Positions 48,180 through 60,900 of a stretch of 64,000 nt of DNA are shown piece by piece. The stretch's first letter is position 1, and every line of letters begins with the position of its first letter. The notes under the pieces are model-generated. The model had not been told where the DNA came from. It saw only the letters and a list, made by a program, of their open reading frames with translations, and made no database searches. The DNA comes from Sphaerolaimus hirsutus (taxonomy: Eukaryota; Nematoda; Chromadorea; Monhysterida; Sphaerolaimidae): assembly GCA_964036195.1 (NCBI GenBank), contig OZ038457.1:16767147-16831146 (forward strand). The letters are read 5' to 3'. The position numbers and the translations under genes were made by a program.

Positions 48180-48593
48180 TTTTGATCGCGCTCATCCGCA
48201 TTATCTATTGAACAAAATGCCCTCACAAATTTGACAGTACTCAATCACATACAAATATGTGTATTTATTTTTGCATTCTTCTCATTTTACCGCCGATTGA
48301 TCAACACAACAGGTTAAGAATCATAGTCGATCAGATAAAAATGCGTCGGTTATGTAACTTAAAAGGTCGAAAACTCCAAGTACAGAATCAGTAAACAGCG
48401 TAAGCAAGCGCGACAGTCAGTTCAGCGTACCGGCGAAGGCACACGAACCCATACCCAACATAGGTATATTTTGATAGAGATAGATATCCTACAACAAATC
48501 AACCGGCAGTACCCCTCTTTTTTCAAATGAGGAAGTGACAGAAAATATATTTACACAATTGGCTAAATGTAAAATCACCGAAACTACGCTTAA

Positions 48594-48836
48594 ACTCGGC
48601 GGACCGCATGCTATGCGTTTTTCTGAAGGCAATACTCCATCATGGCGTCATCGTTAATAAAAAAAAATCGTTCCAGAAAAAGACGCTTCGGGAAAAAACA
48701 TTCGTCAACGCTATTTTATTTTAAAAATATTTTAATTTTTTTTTCTGTGAAAATGCATTCATAAGTATCCTGTCCGCGCATTATCGACCAAGGCATAAGT
48801 AATTTTGGGCGCATACTTTGCGATCCGCCGAGTACA
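48594..48836. mobile_element. ACTCGGCGGACCGCA MITE
   Basis: The ends ACTCGGCGGACCGCATGC and TTTGCGATCCGCCGAGTAC are inverted. It is the fourth member of the TATACTCGGCGGAC family and ends about 80 bases 3' of the PKG stop codon. Confidence 0.65.
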
Positions 48837-48913
48837 CATTGGACCTGATAATTCAGTAGTACTGCACCAAGTTTGACTGCACCACCATCAACTAGTTTGA
48901 TGATGCTACGAAT

Positions 48914-51900
48914 TCAGAAATCCTGATCCCATCCAGTGAGGTCGTCGTCGGGCGACGGGTCGGCGTCGGGCCCGAAGTTGTCGAAGTTAGACACGTCGCT
49001 TTCGTGCTTCACCTGAGAACCGCGGCTGGTTGATTCGATTGTTAAGTGAGTGATAAGCCAGCTATCGTTGACTACAAGGACCACCCGGCGTAAAGCCACC
49101 CTCACGTAGGTTCAAACGGGATCCCGATCCCGAATCAGGGTAATTTACGGGATTCAGCAGTCCCGATCCCGAGAATCTTTCAAATCACGATCCCGATCTA
49201 GAGACTCGAATCACAATCCCGATCCCGATCTAGAGACTCGAATCACAATCCCGATCTAGAGACTCGAATCGCGATCCCAGAAAAATTAGTGGAAATGATA
49301 AAAAATGTGATAAAGAAGACTTTTTGCACTCAGAAATGTGAACGGTACGTGATTTTATGTCACTTCTCTGGCATGTTTTTAGACCTTTTTTTAAAAACAA
49401 AACGGGAAAAACATTCCATGCCAAAACTTGCCAAGCAAAAATCACGATCCCGAAAACCCTAATCCCGATCCCGTGACTACAATCCCGATCCCCGATGTCC
49501 AACTCCAGCCCAAACTCAATGTAACTTTTTTCGTAGTCTCACCACCGCGCCAGCAACAACAAACTCACCGGCGGCACGAACGGCGCGCCAATAGTTCTGG
49601 TCCTCAATGCCTCGAAACTGAATCCCTCGAACCACCTCGCTTTCCTGACGTCCTTCCATCCAGAACCGGCCCTGGCGCAGCCGAGTCTCTCAGCCGGGGA
49701 CGCCTTGCACAGACGCTTCACCAGCGATATGCCGTGCTTGGACACGTGTCTGGGCAGGTCGATCGCGTCCACACCCTTCAGGATGAGGTTGTAGGTGGTC
49801 ATGGGGTCGCTGCTGCCGAAAGGTGGTCTGGTGGGGGTGGATGGAAAATTTGGTACCTATGAAAGATCGCGAATACACTTGTTTAAAGTATTAAACTTTG
49901 TTCAAAGTAAACGTAAACGTTGAGTATTTTATTTTTACTCACCCATGAGTACAGAAAACGTAAAGTGTATTTTTTTACTTTTACACTGCGTAAAAGGTGA
50001 GTAAACGTAAACCAGTACTTTTACTCAGGGAGAACGTCAAAGTGAGTATGTTTTCCATTTTGAACCCAGAAAAACATAAAAGCGAGTAAAAGGAAAAGTC
50101 AGAGTTATCAATTTCTTTACCCACCGCAACTTCGATCACTTCCGCTGCCATTTTTGCAGCCCTTTCTATTCGTTTGAGTCGTTTTTGTCTTTTGTGCACC
50201 CCATTAATTTATCTGAATAACATTTTCCGCACTCGCAGACTTTCAAAAAGTACGCGTAAAGGAAACGTAAACGTATTTACTCAGTACTCGAGTATACATA
50301 TTTTTCGAGTAAACTTAAACACGTTTTAACAACTATTTAAGGGAGACCGGTGATTTACTAAAAGACGACAATATACTCACGCGCCAGTGAGTAGCTCGTA
50401 GATAAAAATACCCAAACTCCAATAGTCGGCGGCGAAGTCGTGCCCCTTGTTGAGCACAATCTCCGGCGCGACGTACTCGGGCGTGCCGCAGAACGTCCAC
50501 GTGCGCTGGCCCATGCCTATCTTCTTGGCGAAGCCAAAGTCGACCTAAATTACATAGAGAATGATCCAAAGTGGATGTATCACACCTAGAGTTCAAACGG
50601 CATTGACTTTTCAGGATCGGGATCATGATTGTTTTTTGTTTTGTTTTCGGGATTTGAAAGTTCTCGGGACCGGGATAGGTATCGAGGTTTCGTGATCGGG
50701 ACTGCCAAATCCCGCAATTTTCAGGGATTCGGGAACCCGTTTGAACCCTAATCACACATAGCGCATAATAATGGAAAATATCCGAAAAACAAACCAGCTT
50801 AGCATAGCCGTCATTATCCAGCAGTACATTTTCGGGCTTCAAGTCCCTATAGATAATCCCCCGCTTGTGCAGGTACTCGAGTGCCTCCATGGCGCTAGCC
50901 GCATAGAAACGAGCTTCGTGATCTTCGAAGTAGCCCTTGTCGCGGAGGAGGGACCACACCTCGCCACCCAGACAGGGCTCCATGAGCATGTACAGGCACT
51001 TGGCGTCGCGGTACGTCTTGTACAGTCTGCGGACAGGGCGCGAGTTGACATGAACGCAACTGGTGCCAATTTCGCAAAGTGAGAAGTGAAATGAGCAGCG
51101 ACATGAGCAGTTAAGTTTTTTTTAAACAGACAGGAAAACGAACAAAAATGAAAAATTGAAAAAAACAATTTTTTAAACATATTTTATCATTTTCATTTTG
51201 CGGAAAGGTCATTAATAATTTTTACCACTGCTCATTTTGAAGAATTGGCCCCAGGCCAACCAAATTCTCCAAACTAGTTTTCAGAATCAACAAATTCAAA
51301 TCCCAAATACTCACTTTACAATAAAAGCCGAGTTGACGCCAATAAGTATATTCCTCTCATTGATCACGTGCTGCTGCTGGTTCGTCTCCACAATGTGCTG
51401 CTTCTTCATCACTTTGAGCGCATAAGTGTCTGTCCGTTGCGCACCAGCGGCCGGCGCCGGGCGAACCAACTCGACGCGGCCGAAGCCGCCCACGCCGAGG
51501 GTGGCCACGCGCTCCATGTCGGACAGCTGCACGTGCGCCATCTCGGCCGACAGCCGGCTGCGGGGTAGATGGTTAGGTTGATAGCCACCCGCAATTTGTT
51601 GTCATGATCAATTTGAGTACACTATTTATTTATCAACGGTGAGTTAGGAATTGGCCGCAGGATTATTCTAGTTACTGATGTGATAGGATCGCCCTTGCAC
51701 AGAAATGTTCATTTTTATAATAAATTTATTAATTATTTCCAAAACTTTTCCCATATTTCTATTCATTATACATAGATAGAACTGTCACCTTCCCATACTC
51801 ACAGAAAAAAGGACCCCACGCCCACAACCAAAACAAAACCCCAACAAACGATCCCGCAAACAATCAACAACCATTGTGCACGCACCTAATCTCCTGATCA

Positions 51901-54900
51901 ATGCCATTGGCCACATCTGCATTGGCAGTGCCATCGTCCCCGTATCTCTGCGCGGCGGACGCGTCGCCGCCCGACGACGACGAGGCGGACCTGTCGGCGA
52001 CGAAGCGCTCGAAGCTGGCGCGGTCCAACGTGACGCAGGTGCACCCGTCGGCCGAGCTGACCACCACGCTCGCGGCCAACTCGCCGTCGCTGAGAGTGTA
52101 GTGGCTGGTGGTTGAGCAGATGGGCGAGTAGAAATTGAGTTGACCTATTATAAAGGTTGACGAGTTCGAATTTTGAAAACATTTGTTAGGCCAGGAAATG
52201 ACATCTGGGGCTACTCGCACATTTTCGTTATTTTTCATAAAATTTATGACCTCACGTGCCCCTTTATGATAGTTCAAATTTTGGGCTAAAAGTCCACAAC
52301 TGCCTTGACTTGTGCAGCCTTTTGTGGACTTGTCGACTTTTAAAAGTAGACGCCTAAATTACAATTAGTCGTCTATTGTAAACAGCCAATTTTAATTATC
52401 TACACTGTCGTGGTGAAGAATCCAATTTTATAAAAATTCAAAAGTTTGAGATACTTTTGCAAACGATCACACGAACTCCATTTCACGCTAAAACTCAAAT
52501 TTTAACGCCAGCACAACTCAAAAAAAGGTTCCTCACCCAGTCAGCGCTCTCTCCCCAAAATACCCTCCAGTAGTGAGCACGCTGACAGTCTTCTCGCCCG
52601 TGTGCAGTAAATTGGCCCTGGACGCGGGCAACTCAGCCGCGCCCAAATGGGGCGGAGCCAAGGGGTGTGCGACGCGCTGCGTCACGTGCACCTGCCCCTT
52701 GGAGATGATGTAGAAGGTGGCGCCGTGCTCGCCCTGGGCGCAGTCTCAGACCCTGTCAAATGTCATGTAAAATGTCAAATGTCACGAAGAAGTGTCAAAG
52801 TCACATAAAATGCCCCGCCATTATTCAGGGCATTTTACGTGACTTTTGACATTTTGCGGGACATTCTACATTTTGCAGGGCATTTGACAGGGTCTGGGCT
52901 TGGCACCTGCCGCACCACGTACTCGCCGTACTTGTAGCTCTGCTCGTCCAGCAGGTCGGCCACCCGGTGCAGTTCGGCGTCGGCGAGCGACGAGAACAGC
53001 GGCACGCTGAGTTCGGCATTTGTGCATAAAAATGTGCTTTCAGACTAGAACTCCACTTGAAAATTGGACTCGAAAATTTTAAATTATACTTTGGCTACTT
53101 TCGGATATAAAGTGCGGGTTAGGGTAGTTCGATTCCAAAATATTGTGGGTATTCGATTCCCAACCCTACTCAACACACCAAGTCGTCGGCGTTGATAACA
53201 AGTAGAGCATCATTATCGACATAATTAACACCTTTTCCTTGTTCGAGCGATTTCCTTTGTTCGACGCCAACAAGTTGAAAATACCACAAGATAACTTTTA
53301 GAGAACACTGGACTTATCAAACCCTTAAACCAGAGACGTCACTCCCTTTTACGAAACACAGCAACCAATGACAGAACTGACACACCAACAACCAAAACAC
53401 AGAAAGATCCCAACCTTTTGAGCAGGTTCACGTAGTGCTGGTGTTTGGCCATGCCCGTGCGAACCATGATCGCCTGGAAGGTGTGTCGGTTGATCGCCCA
53501 CAGTCGGCATGGCGTCACCGCTGCAAACACGCATACATTCAACTTTTTCAGGACGTTAGTGACCAGGGGGTATTCCCACCAGTGGCAAAGTACTTTACTC
53601 TTCAATTACTCTCAACGTTTCCTTACGTTTAACTTTCGATTTACCATTTTGCTATTTTTAACTTTGCCCTTTTTACATCTTTACATCACTTTTTGTTTAA
53701 ATTTAGTCTTCTCTGTACTTTTTAATTTACGCTTTACTTTGCCACTTGCAGAACTGGCCCCATATTCAACGTTCTCATAACTAATACCCATAATAGTATT
53801 CGGTTACAATTCGTAATTAGGTTAGCTTTATTTACACAACGACTGCAGCAAACACACTGCATAATTGACAATAGGTCAGCAGTCAAATGCAAATCTTTTA
53901 ACGGGTTTTTACTTTGATTAATAGATAGGAACCAATTTAGTTGACGGACACCATTCTTCAGTAATCGCTAACCATTGGTCAACCAGTGTGTAGCCACTTA
54001 CAGTCACCCCCCATTCAGAGACCCCAGGTCAAAAATCCCAGAACCCCCTAAAAACATCGCGCGCCATCAAAAAGCACCTGCGACTATGGACTGGTTGAAG
54101 ATGCGGTTCAAGAAAAGCAAAAGCGGCTTGGCCAAATTCGCAGTGTTGAACAGCACAAACAGCGGGTCGTCCGTCAGCAACAATTTTACGTTCAGCGATA
54201 TGTTCATCATTCTTGTATCAATTCAAAAAGCCTCCAAGACCTGTGTCTAAATTGCGAACGAGACCGTCACTGGATTCGCGGGACCTCTCAACGAAAATTT
54301 GACTGAAAGCTCGAAACTCTCACGTCTCCCATGTAAATTTGAGCCTTGGAAGTCTGCCAAAAATAATCAGGTAGACTGGCGGACGGGTAAATAATGTAAA
54401 TCGGTCGCCGGAACTGATTAGTATCAGATCGACGGAATAAACGCGGCCGAAAATAGAACTTTTCAGCGGCAAAGTGTCCTCTAAGCAACGTTCGCTCAAG
54501 CCCCGTCCACACAGACGCCGTTAATATCCCAGCACAGCATTTTGTTATTGATGGTGGCCAATTAAGGGTCTAGCATTAAATGAGCTAGTCGCTGATTAGG
54601 GAAAAAACGAATTTCGATTTCGATATCTTCATCACCTTTCGGTTTTGCCATAAACAGAGGAAATTGGCTGGCGCGTGACAAGCGGGCACCTTTTATAGAC
54701 GCCGAAAAAGCCCGGATTTTGGTGCGCACACGAACATTTCAAGGAAATATGGCGCGCGCCCGCCAGCCAATTTACAATGATAAAGTGCCATTAAAGTAGA
54801 GAGTCAAAACACAAACAAATTGGGCGCACCAGCCAAAAACATCCTGGACCTATTACGGTAAAAAATATGATGTCATTGAAAGTGAACATTGATTGTCGCA

Positions 54901-57900
54901 AATTGTCAATTCATAGCGGTCATTAAAATGTTTTACCTGAACATTCGAATTAGGAACGAAGTGCATTTGATTCATTTACCAAAATACACAATGATTGAGT
55001 AGCGTCACAACTCTACCGGTGGTACGAGTGCCGCCTGTACCCTATACTGAGTTAAGCTCCGCCCACTTGTCGCAGACACTAGGACTGAGAAACATGAAGA
55101 GAACTTAATGATGATATGATGCCCCTACTGAGACTCAAAAACATCAGCTGTTGTACATAAAACACGCTTTCTAATAAAACTACGGTATGTCCTTGAAATA
55201 CCCCCCAAATTATGACGGGGTTTATTCGAGGGGGTGTGTATTATTTCGTGAGAATTTTTTTTGAAGGGGCATAGTAACGATTAGGCTTTTACATACCCAA
55301 TTCTGGTAATAAACCTGACAAATCAAGATATATTTGGACATTTACTAGTTTGTGTAGTTATTTACCTATTGTAGTATTTGATTGAATTACTACATGTAGT
55401 ACTTCAATCAAATACTACACCTATATAAGTGTAGCTGTGATGCAAATTGGCAGCAATTAATACTCCATGTACATTCATTGCATACATGAAGTACATCATT
55501 CAAGGCAGGGGTATTTCAAGGGGGTATTTTTCCTCAGGTCACTCAGACCTGGGGGTGTTTCAAGGGCAGTCAATTCAAGGGAAGATAATTCGAGGAAATG
55601 CGGTAATCAGGTATCAGGTAATCAGGTATGTGCATGTACTATACCACCTCAGCTAACCCCTTATGAATAGCACTATTTGTTAAATTTACATAGGATTGAA
55701 GAATATCTGCTCAGTTCAGAAGAATGTTCATTATCTTTGTTAAAAAAATCATAAAACATTATTTCTTATGGTGTTGCATCAGCGTGCAGTGTGCTTAACA
55801 AACCATGTTACCGTATTTTGATTAATAAGGGCAATGTTCTTTATTCGGATAGAATGTGGTAGATTCTGTTATAAAATACTCAATCATTAAATGTACCATA
55901 TTTTCTCGAAATACCCCCAGAGGTTGATTTACCGAAGAGTATTTCAAGGTTGGTATGATGGGAGGGTAAGTAATTCGAGGGAAGATATTATTATTTCACC
56001 AGCAATCAATGGAAGTTCCTTATACATAAATTAAGTTCAATGTATACTCGGCGGACCGCAAAGTAAATATGTGCAGAATCCTACCATAATTTAATGAATA
56101 AAATCTTGTGATAAATTTTGTAATCATTCCATAGTAAAAACAAAATATTTTGATGAAAAACTGTATATTTTTCGGTTCAGATGGGTTTCCATACTTTTAA
56201 CTGTAATCTCCACCGAGTATGAATATGCCGAAATTTCAGAGCGAAATGTCTCATTACACTCAAACTGTAGGGAATATTTCGAGGGGGGGGGGGGGTATTT
56301 TTCCCCGGCTGACTCAGACCTGTGGGTATTTCAAGGGTGGGGATATTCTAGGAAATACGGTATTTCGAATGGCTATTCTGAAAAACATTGTTGGCCATTT
56401 CATCTGTCAACGAAAGGTGGTATATTTACTGAAAATAGATAAAACAAAATCACACGGGCAAGTTTGCTTAGAATATTTATTTTTCTGATCATGCTGAGCA
56501 GCGCGTCGCGTAATTGCATTTGACACTAACGATGGCAAACCGTCTGAATACCCTCTGGAAAAGCGGTGAAATTTTTAGGTGTTCTTCAAAACGACATTTC
56601 GAATTACGAATTTTTCTGAAAACAGTTTTCAAATTTATGAATTTTCGAATTTTTTATATTACTTTTTACTATTACTTTACTATTATTTTGCTTCAAATTG
56701 TATTGCCATGAGTAGATCCATGGGAAATAAATGTTTTTAATTGTGCTACTGCACTTTATACCCATTTTGAGCCAAAAATACTGAAAAAGTTTGAAAATTC
56801 GAATTTTCAAATTTTTGTTTCCCATCGTTAGTTGACACGTGACGGCCGTTCCAGACTTAAATATTTCTGCGCTCAATTTGCAAAAGGCACGTTCGCAAAG
56901 TTAATGTGGAAATGCGAAATTAGGTGAAAAAAATAGTGTATGTTCGCGGTGAGATTTCAGAGCGAGGGCCAGTGTGTAGTTGGCCTTTGTACACAACTGG
57001 TTAAATCAGCAGCATTGCAATCACTTCACTCATTTATTTTTAGCTTCCGAGTGCAACACATGTGCACGCTGTGTGGCATAAATGTGTGGCAATAAATAAA
57101 AGCTAAAAGCCATTAAAAAAGCCATGCGACTCAGGAGAAAACACCCATCGAGGCAGGAAGTTGACAAAAGATGATGCTGGCGGCCCGCACACTATTTAGT
57201 TGACACATGTATGTCAAGTCAATTGTCAACTGGTCTTTGCCGACTCGAATTTCGGCTTGTGTTGTGTCCAGATTCCAGAGCGATCTTCCGATGCACTTGC
57301 CGCAACATTTATTTTTCAATATTCCGCATGTGCATCTGAACATCGCTCTCCGACACGAAACCGAAATCTGAGTTGACATAGACCAGTTGACAATTGACAT
57401 ACATGTGTCAGCAGTGTGTGGGCATGCGTTGTGGCATTGTTGACCAGTTTCTTTTCAACAACTGTTTGAATACCTAAATCGCAAACGGCAAGAAAAAATA
57501 AGATGAAGTGTAGTTCTCTTTGAAATATGGGTGAAAAAGTGTTTATCCTGACAAGGCGCGGCTGCTGTAAACAGCTCAAATCCCAGAACCGTTTCACGTG
57601 GACCTCTCTAGCCAATCAACAGCGAAAGGAACACTACGCAGACAGGATGCCCGACCGGCATTGCATTCACTGATACGACAAACTTTTTGCATTACAGGCA
57701 GTACAAAAATACCATAAATTGTCACGTAGACGTTGGCAGGGCGGTTTGAAATTGGGTTACACACCAACTGAATTGCTCTCTGATTATTATCGTGCCGTTC
57801 ACCAATTGCCAACGATCATGGGCCGTGCAGAATCGCGCTGAGAAGGCATCCGCAGTACATTTTTACCAGTTCACATGCGGGATTGCAAACTGTGAACACG

Positions 57901-60900
57901 TTCAAAAAATTTCGATACAAAACACGTGAGATTCACGTGGCAGACCGAAGTAAATATTTTATTAAAAAACCACTCAGCGCATCAGGAGCACTTTTGAAAC
58001 GAGGCTCCGTTGTGGTTGACTAAAAGTGGCCATAGAGTCCGGTTACCTGCCGCCGCTGTCAACAAACAATAAATACATTAGCAATGCCAGTGTAGTTGGA
58101 CAGCGCCACTGCCGCAAACTGAATAAATAAATTTAAGCAGGTATATAAGCAGCTAATGATGTATTTGGTACCCATTTAGATTGGCCCCCCCACACACCAG
58201 TTGACATTGACACCAAATGTGAACTGGTTGTCAACCACTATGTCAACTAGTGTGTGTGGGCCCAATCAACGCAATTTTGGTGTGCAGGATCTTTACCAGA
58301 ATTTCATGTTTTTTTCTCACGGTGTTGCATCTACGCTTTTCGGAATCATAGGAAAACGAACAAAAAATGTTTGTGCATGGCCACGAAAATGATTTAGGGC
58401 GACAAAGCACATGCGTCGGCGACAATTTTTTGGCGAAATAATATCCCCCTCGAAAACCCCCCCCCCATGTTTAACCCCCCTCAAAATTCTCACTCTGACA
58501 AAATAAACCCCCTGGGGGTATTTCGAGTAAATACGGTAGCTCACCTCTTACAGATGCGGTTCTGCGGCAGTTGTACAGGATGGCGAGCTCGCCGAACACG
58601 CGGCCCGGCTCCATGGTGCACAGGTAGCGCCCGTCTTTGGTAACCTCGACTTGGCCGTCTGCCAGGTTGCAACCAGTTACAGGACAACTTATACGAGTGA
58701 GTACTGCGCCCCCTATCATAGTTGTTAAAACGTATTTACATTGACTGGAATAAAACTATGAAAACAACTTCTCCTATGAAAACACTAGTACTCACCCTTA
58801 CATGTACTTTTTTAAAGTATGCCAGTACAGAAAACGTACTTTATGGGGAAATCATCAATGGGGACATAGAAATTGACCGACATTTCCCAAGAAATAATCA
58901 TGAGGTGAAAAACGTATCTTTGATGTAAAAACACTCACTTAAATGTTTTCAGTGAGAAAATCACTTCTGTGTTTTCCCCTAAAATTTATTTTTTATTTTA
59001 TGCAGTGTAAAAGTTAAAAATGTTCTTAGTCTTCTGTACACAACGGTGAGTAAAAGACTGTTCACTTTATAAAAAGTGCAGTACCTTAAACAATTCTGCC
59101 CCTTACTGCAACGCACCTTGCAACGCATACACCAAACTGCCTGGGTCGCCCTCCTGTATGATGAGACAGGTGGCTGCGATCTCGATGGGATACATGGCGT
59201 CGACCATCTCGGCGATCTGGTACGCGTCCAAGTGCCGCAGGAACTCGTTCTCGCGCACGGCCGCCGACAGAAGGGCGGCCGTTCTGTGCGCACAGGTTTT
59301 TTTTCTTACGAAATGTGTTCTATAGTTCACTGATGGCAAACCTTACAATAAAATCTACCATATCCCATCTGAATAAAATGACACAGATCAATTTTTTTCT
59401 CATAACATCACATTGATCCCAATTTAGGTGAATTTGGTGCAGTTTTGCACGCGATCTTCAAAATATGGGGTCATTCATTGTATAGGGATATCCCATCCAG
59501 TTATTTATTTATATTTCGTGAGTGTAATGTGGAGATGAAAGTTTTTTATTTAAAATTTTGTTGATCCAACCTTCTTGGTGATTTTGTTTGGTTATGTTTT
59601 GGAAGACAGACTGGCATTAGAATAAACATAATAATGTTATTTCATAAAAAGAAAATGAGAAAAATAGTTCAATATGCACTGTAAGTGTAACGTTTATCGA
59701 TGTGAGTCCAAAATATAGAATAAAAATTTAAGTGCAGGGTAAAATAAAATAGCACAGGTAAAATATCCAACAGAAGTCTCGCCAACACTCAAAATGCACA
59801 ACTGAATGAATCACCACTCCTCTGGACATCAAAATCACTTGCTCCCCTTATGATGGTGTGCAATGGCCCCCAACAGTGTTTTCGTATCACTTTTCGAAAT
59901 GGGCTGCGCATGGGCTCTCCTGGTGCTGCTACTGCGGCGTTCCACAAAACCCACACCCGTATTAGCCCCCGGATTCGATTGACTGCTGCACTGGCCGCGA
60001 AACGACGGGGTGGTCATCACCAGCGCGCGGCACAAAGCCGACGCCGGCTGTGGCTGCGGCTGCGGCTGCGTTTATGTCCCAAAAACTTATGTACTCTCAA
60101 AATGTGCACTCTCAAACGCGCCGCCCAATGCACCTGCTGCTGCACCACACTAGCGGCATGAGAAAATCCCGGCACGGTGTTGACGAGCGCACGCATGGGC
60201 GTCACCGAGTTGGCAGAGTGCCGGGGACTTTGCGAGTGCTGCGACCCGTCCGCCGACGTGCCGTTCGTGGTGGATTGAGCCGACTCGACGCTCTGCGAGT
60301 GGATCCGGCTGTTTTGGTGACGTCACTATTTTGGACGCCTCTAAACTGCGTGAAAGGACCTTCTGCCGTCGTCGACTGGAGTTGTTCTGAACGATCATGG
60401 CCGTGCCGTTGCTCACGTCACCAAGTCCACAAGTTTGTACACTGGCCGCGTTTATAATTGGCGCACAGCCACCGGACATTTTGGTGGCGCCGTTTTGGAC
60501 CTGGGGCCGTGAGCCGACCGTGGCGAAGTGAAGGGCGCCGCCGCTTGAGGGGGACGTCTGCCGGTGGTGAAGAGAAAAGAATAGTATATATACTGTGATG
60601 AGTGAAGGGACAGGATGTAGATATGTGATTTGAGTGAAGCGTTATCACCTGCATGCCGCTAAAAATTTGACTTATCGTGCACAGAGTTGTTAAAAATACT
60701 GACGTTTTTCTATCTAAATGTAAATGTTAAGTACTTTATTTTTACTCACCCTAGACAGAGTACAGAAAATGTTAAGTAATTTTTTTGTACTTTTCGATTT
60801 TCGATTTTACGTCGATTTAGTATTTACCATTTCGATTCGTATCAACCGATTCGTTTTTAAAACACTTCCAGAACACGCATTTTTTATAAAACCAAGAACC

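Larger units (their letters stand above)
45412..48913. other. Intergenic region between the small membrane-protein gene and PKG
   Basis: It is dominated by inverted-repeat elements (45465-45670, 45796-46692, 47966-48179, 48594-48836). A possible short first exon lies at 46944-47083. The PKG 3' UTR should lie just below 48914. No other exon is supported. Confidence 0.55.

Noticed and set aside
48415-48475. Possible second exon for the frame at 46944-47083
   Set aside because: The stretch is richer in GC, but no acceptor gives a matching phase without an early stop.
52090-52536. Missing mini-exon restoring Arg-Thr-Ala in PKG site B
   Set aside because: I looked for a short frame with acceptor and donor in this intron and saw none. 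The direct junction also aligns without a length gap, so the loss is reported as real but needing cDNA.
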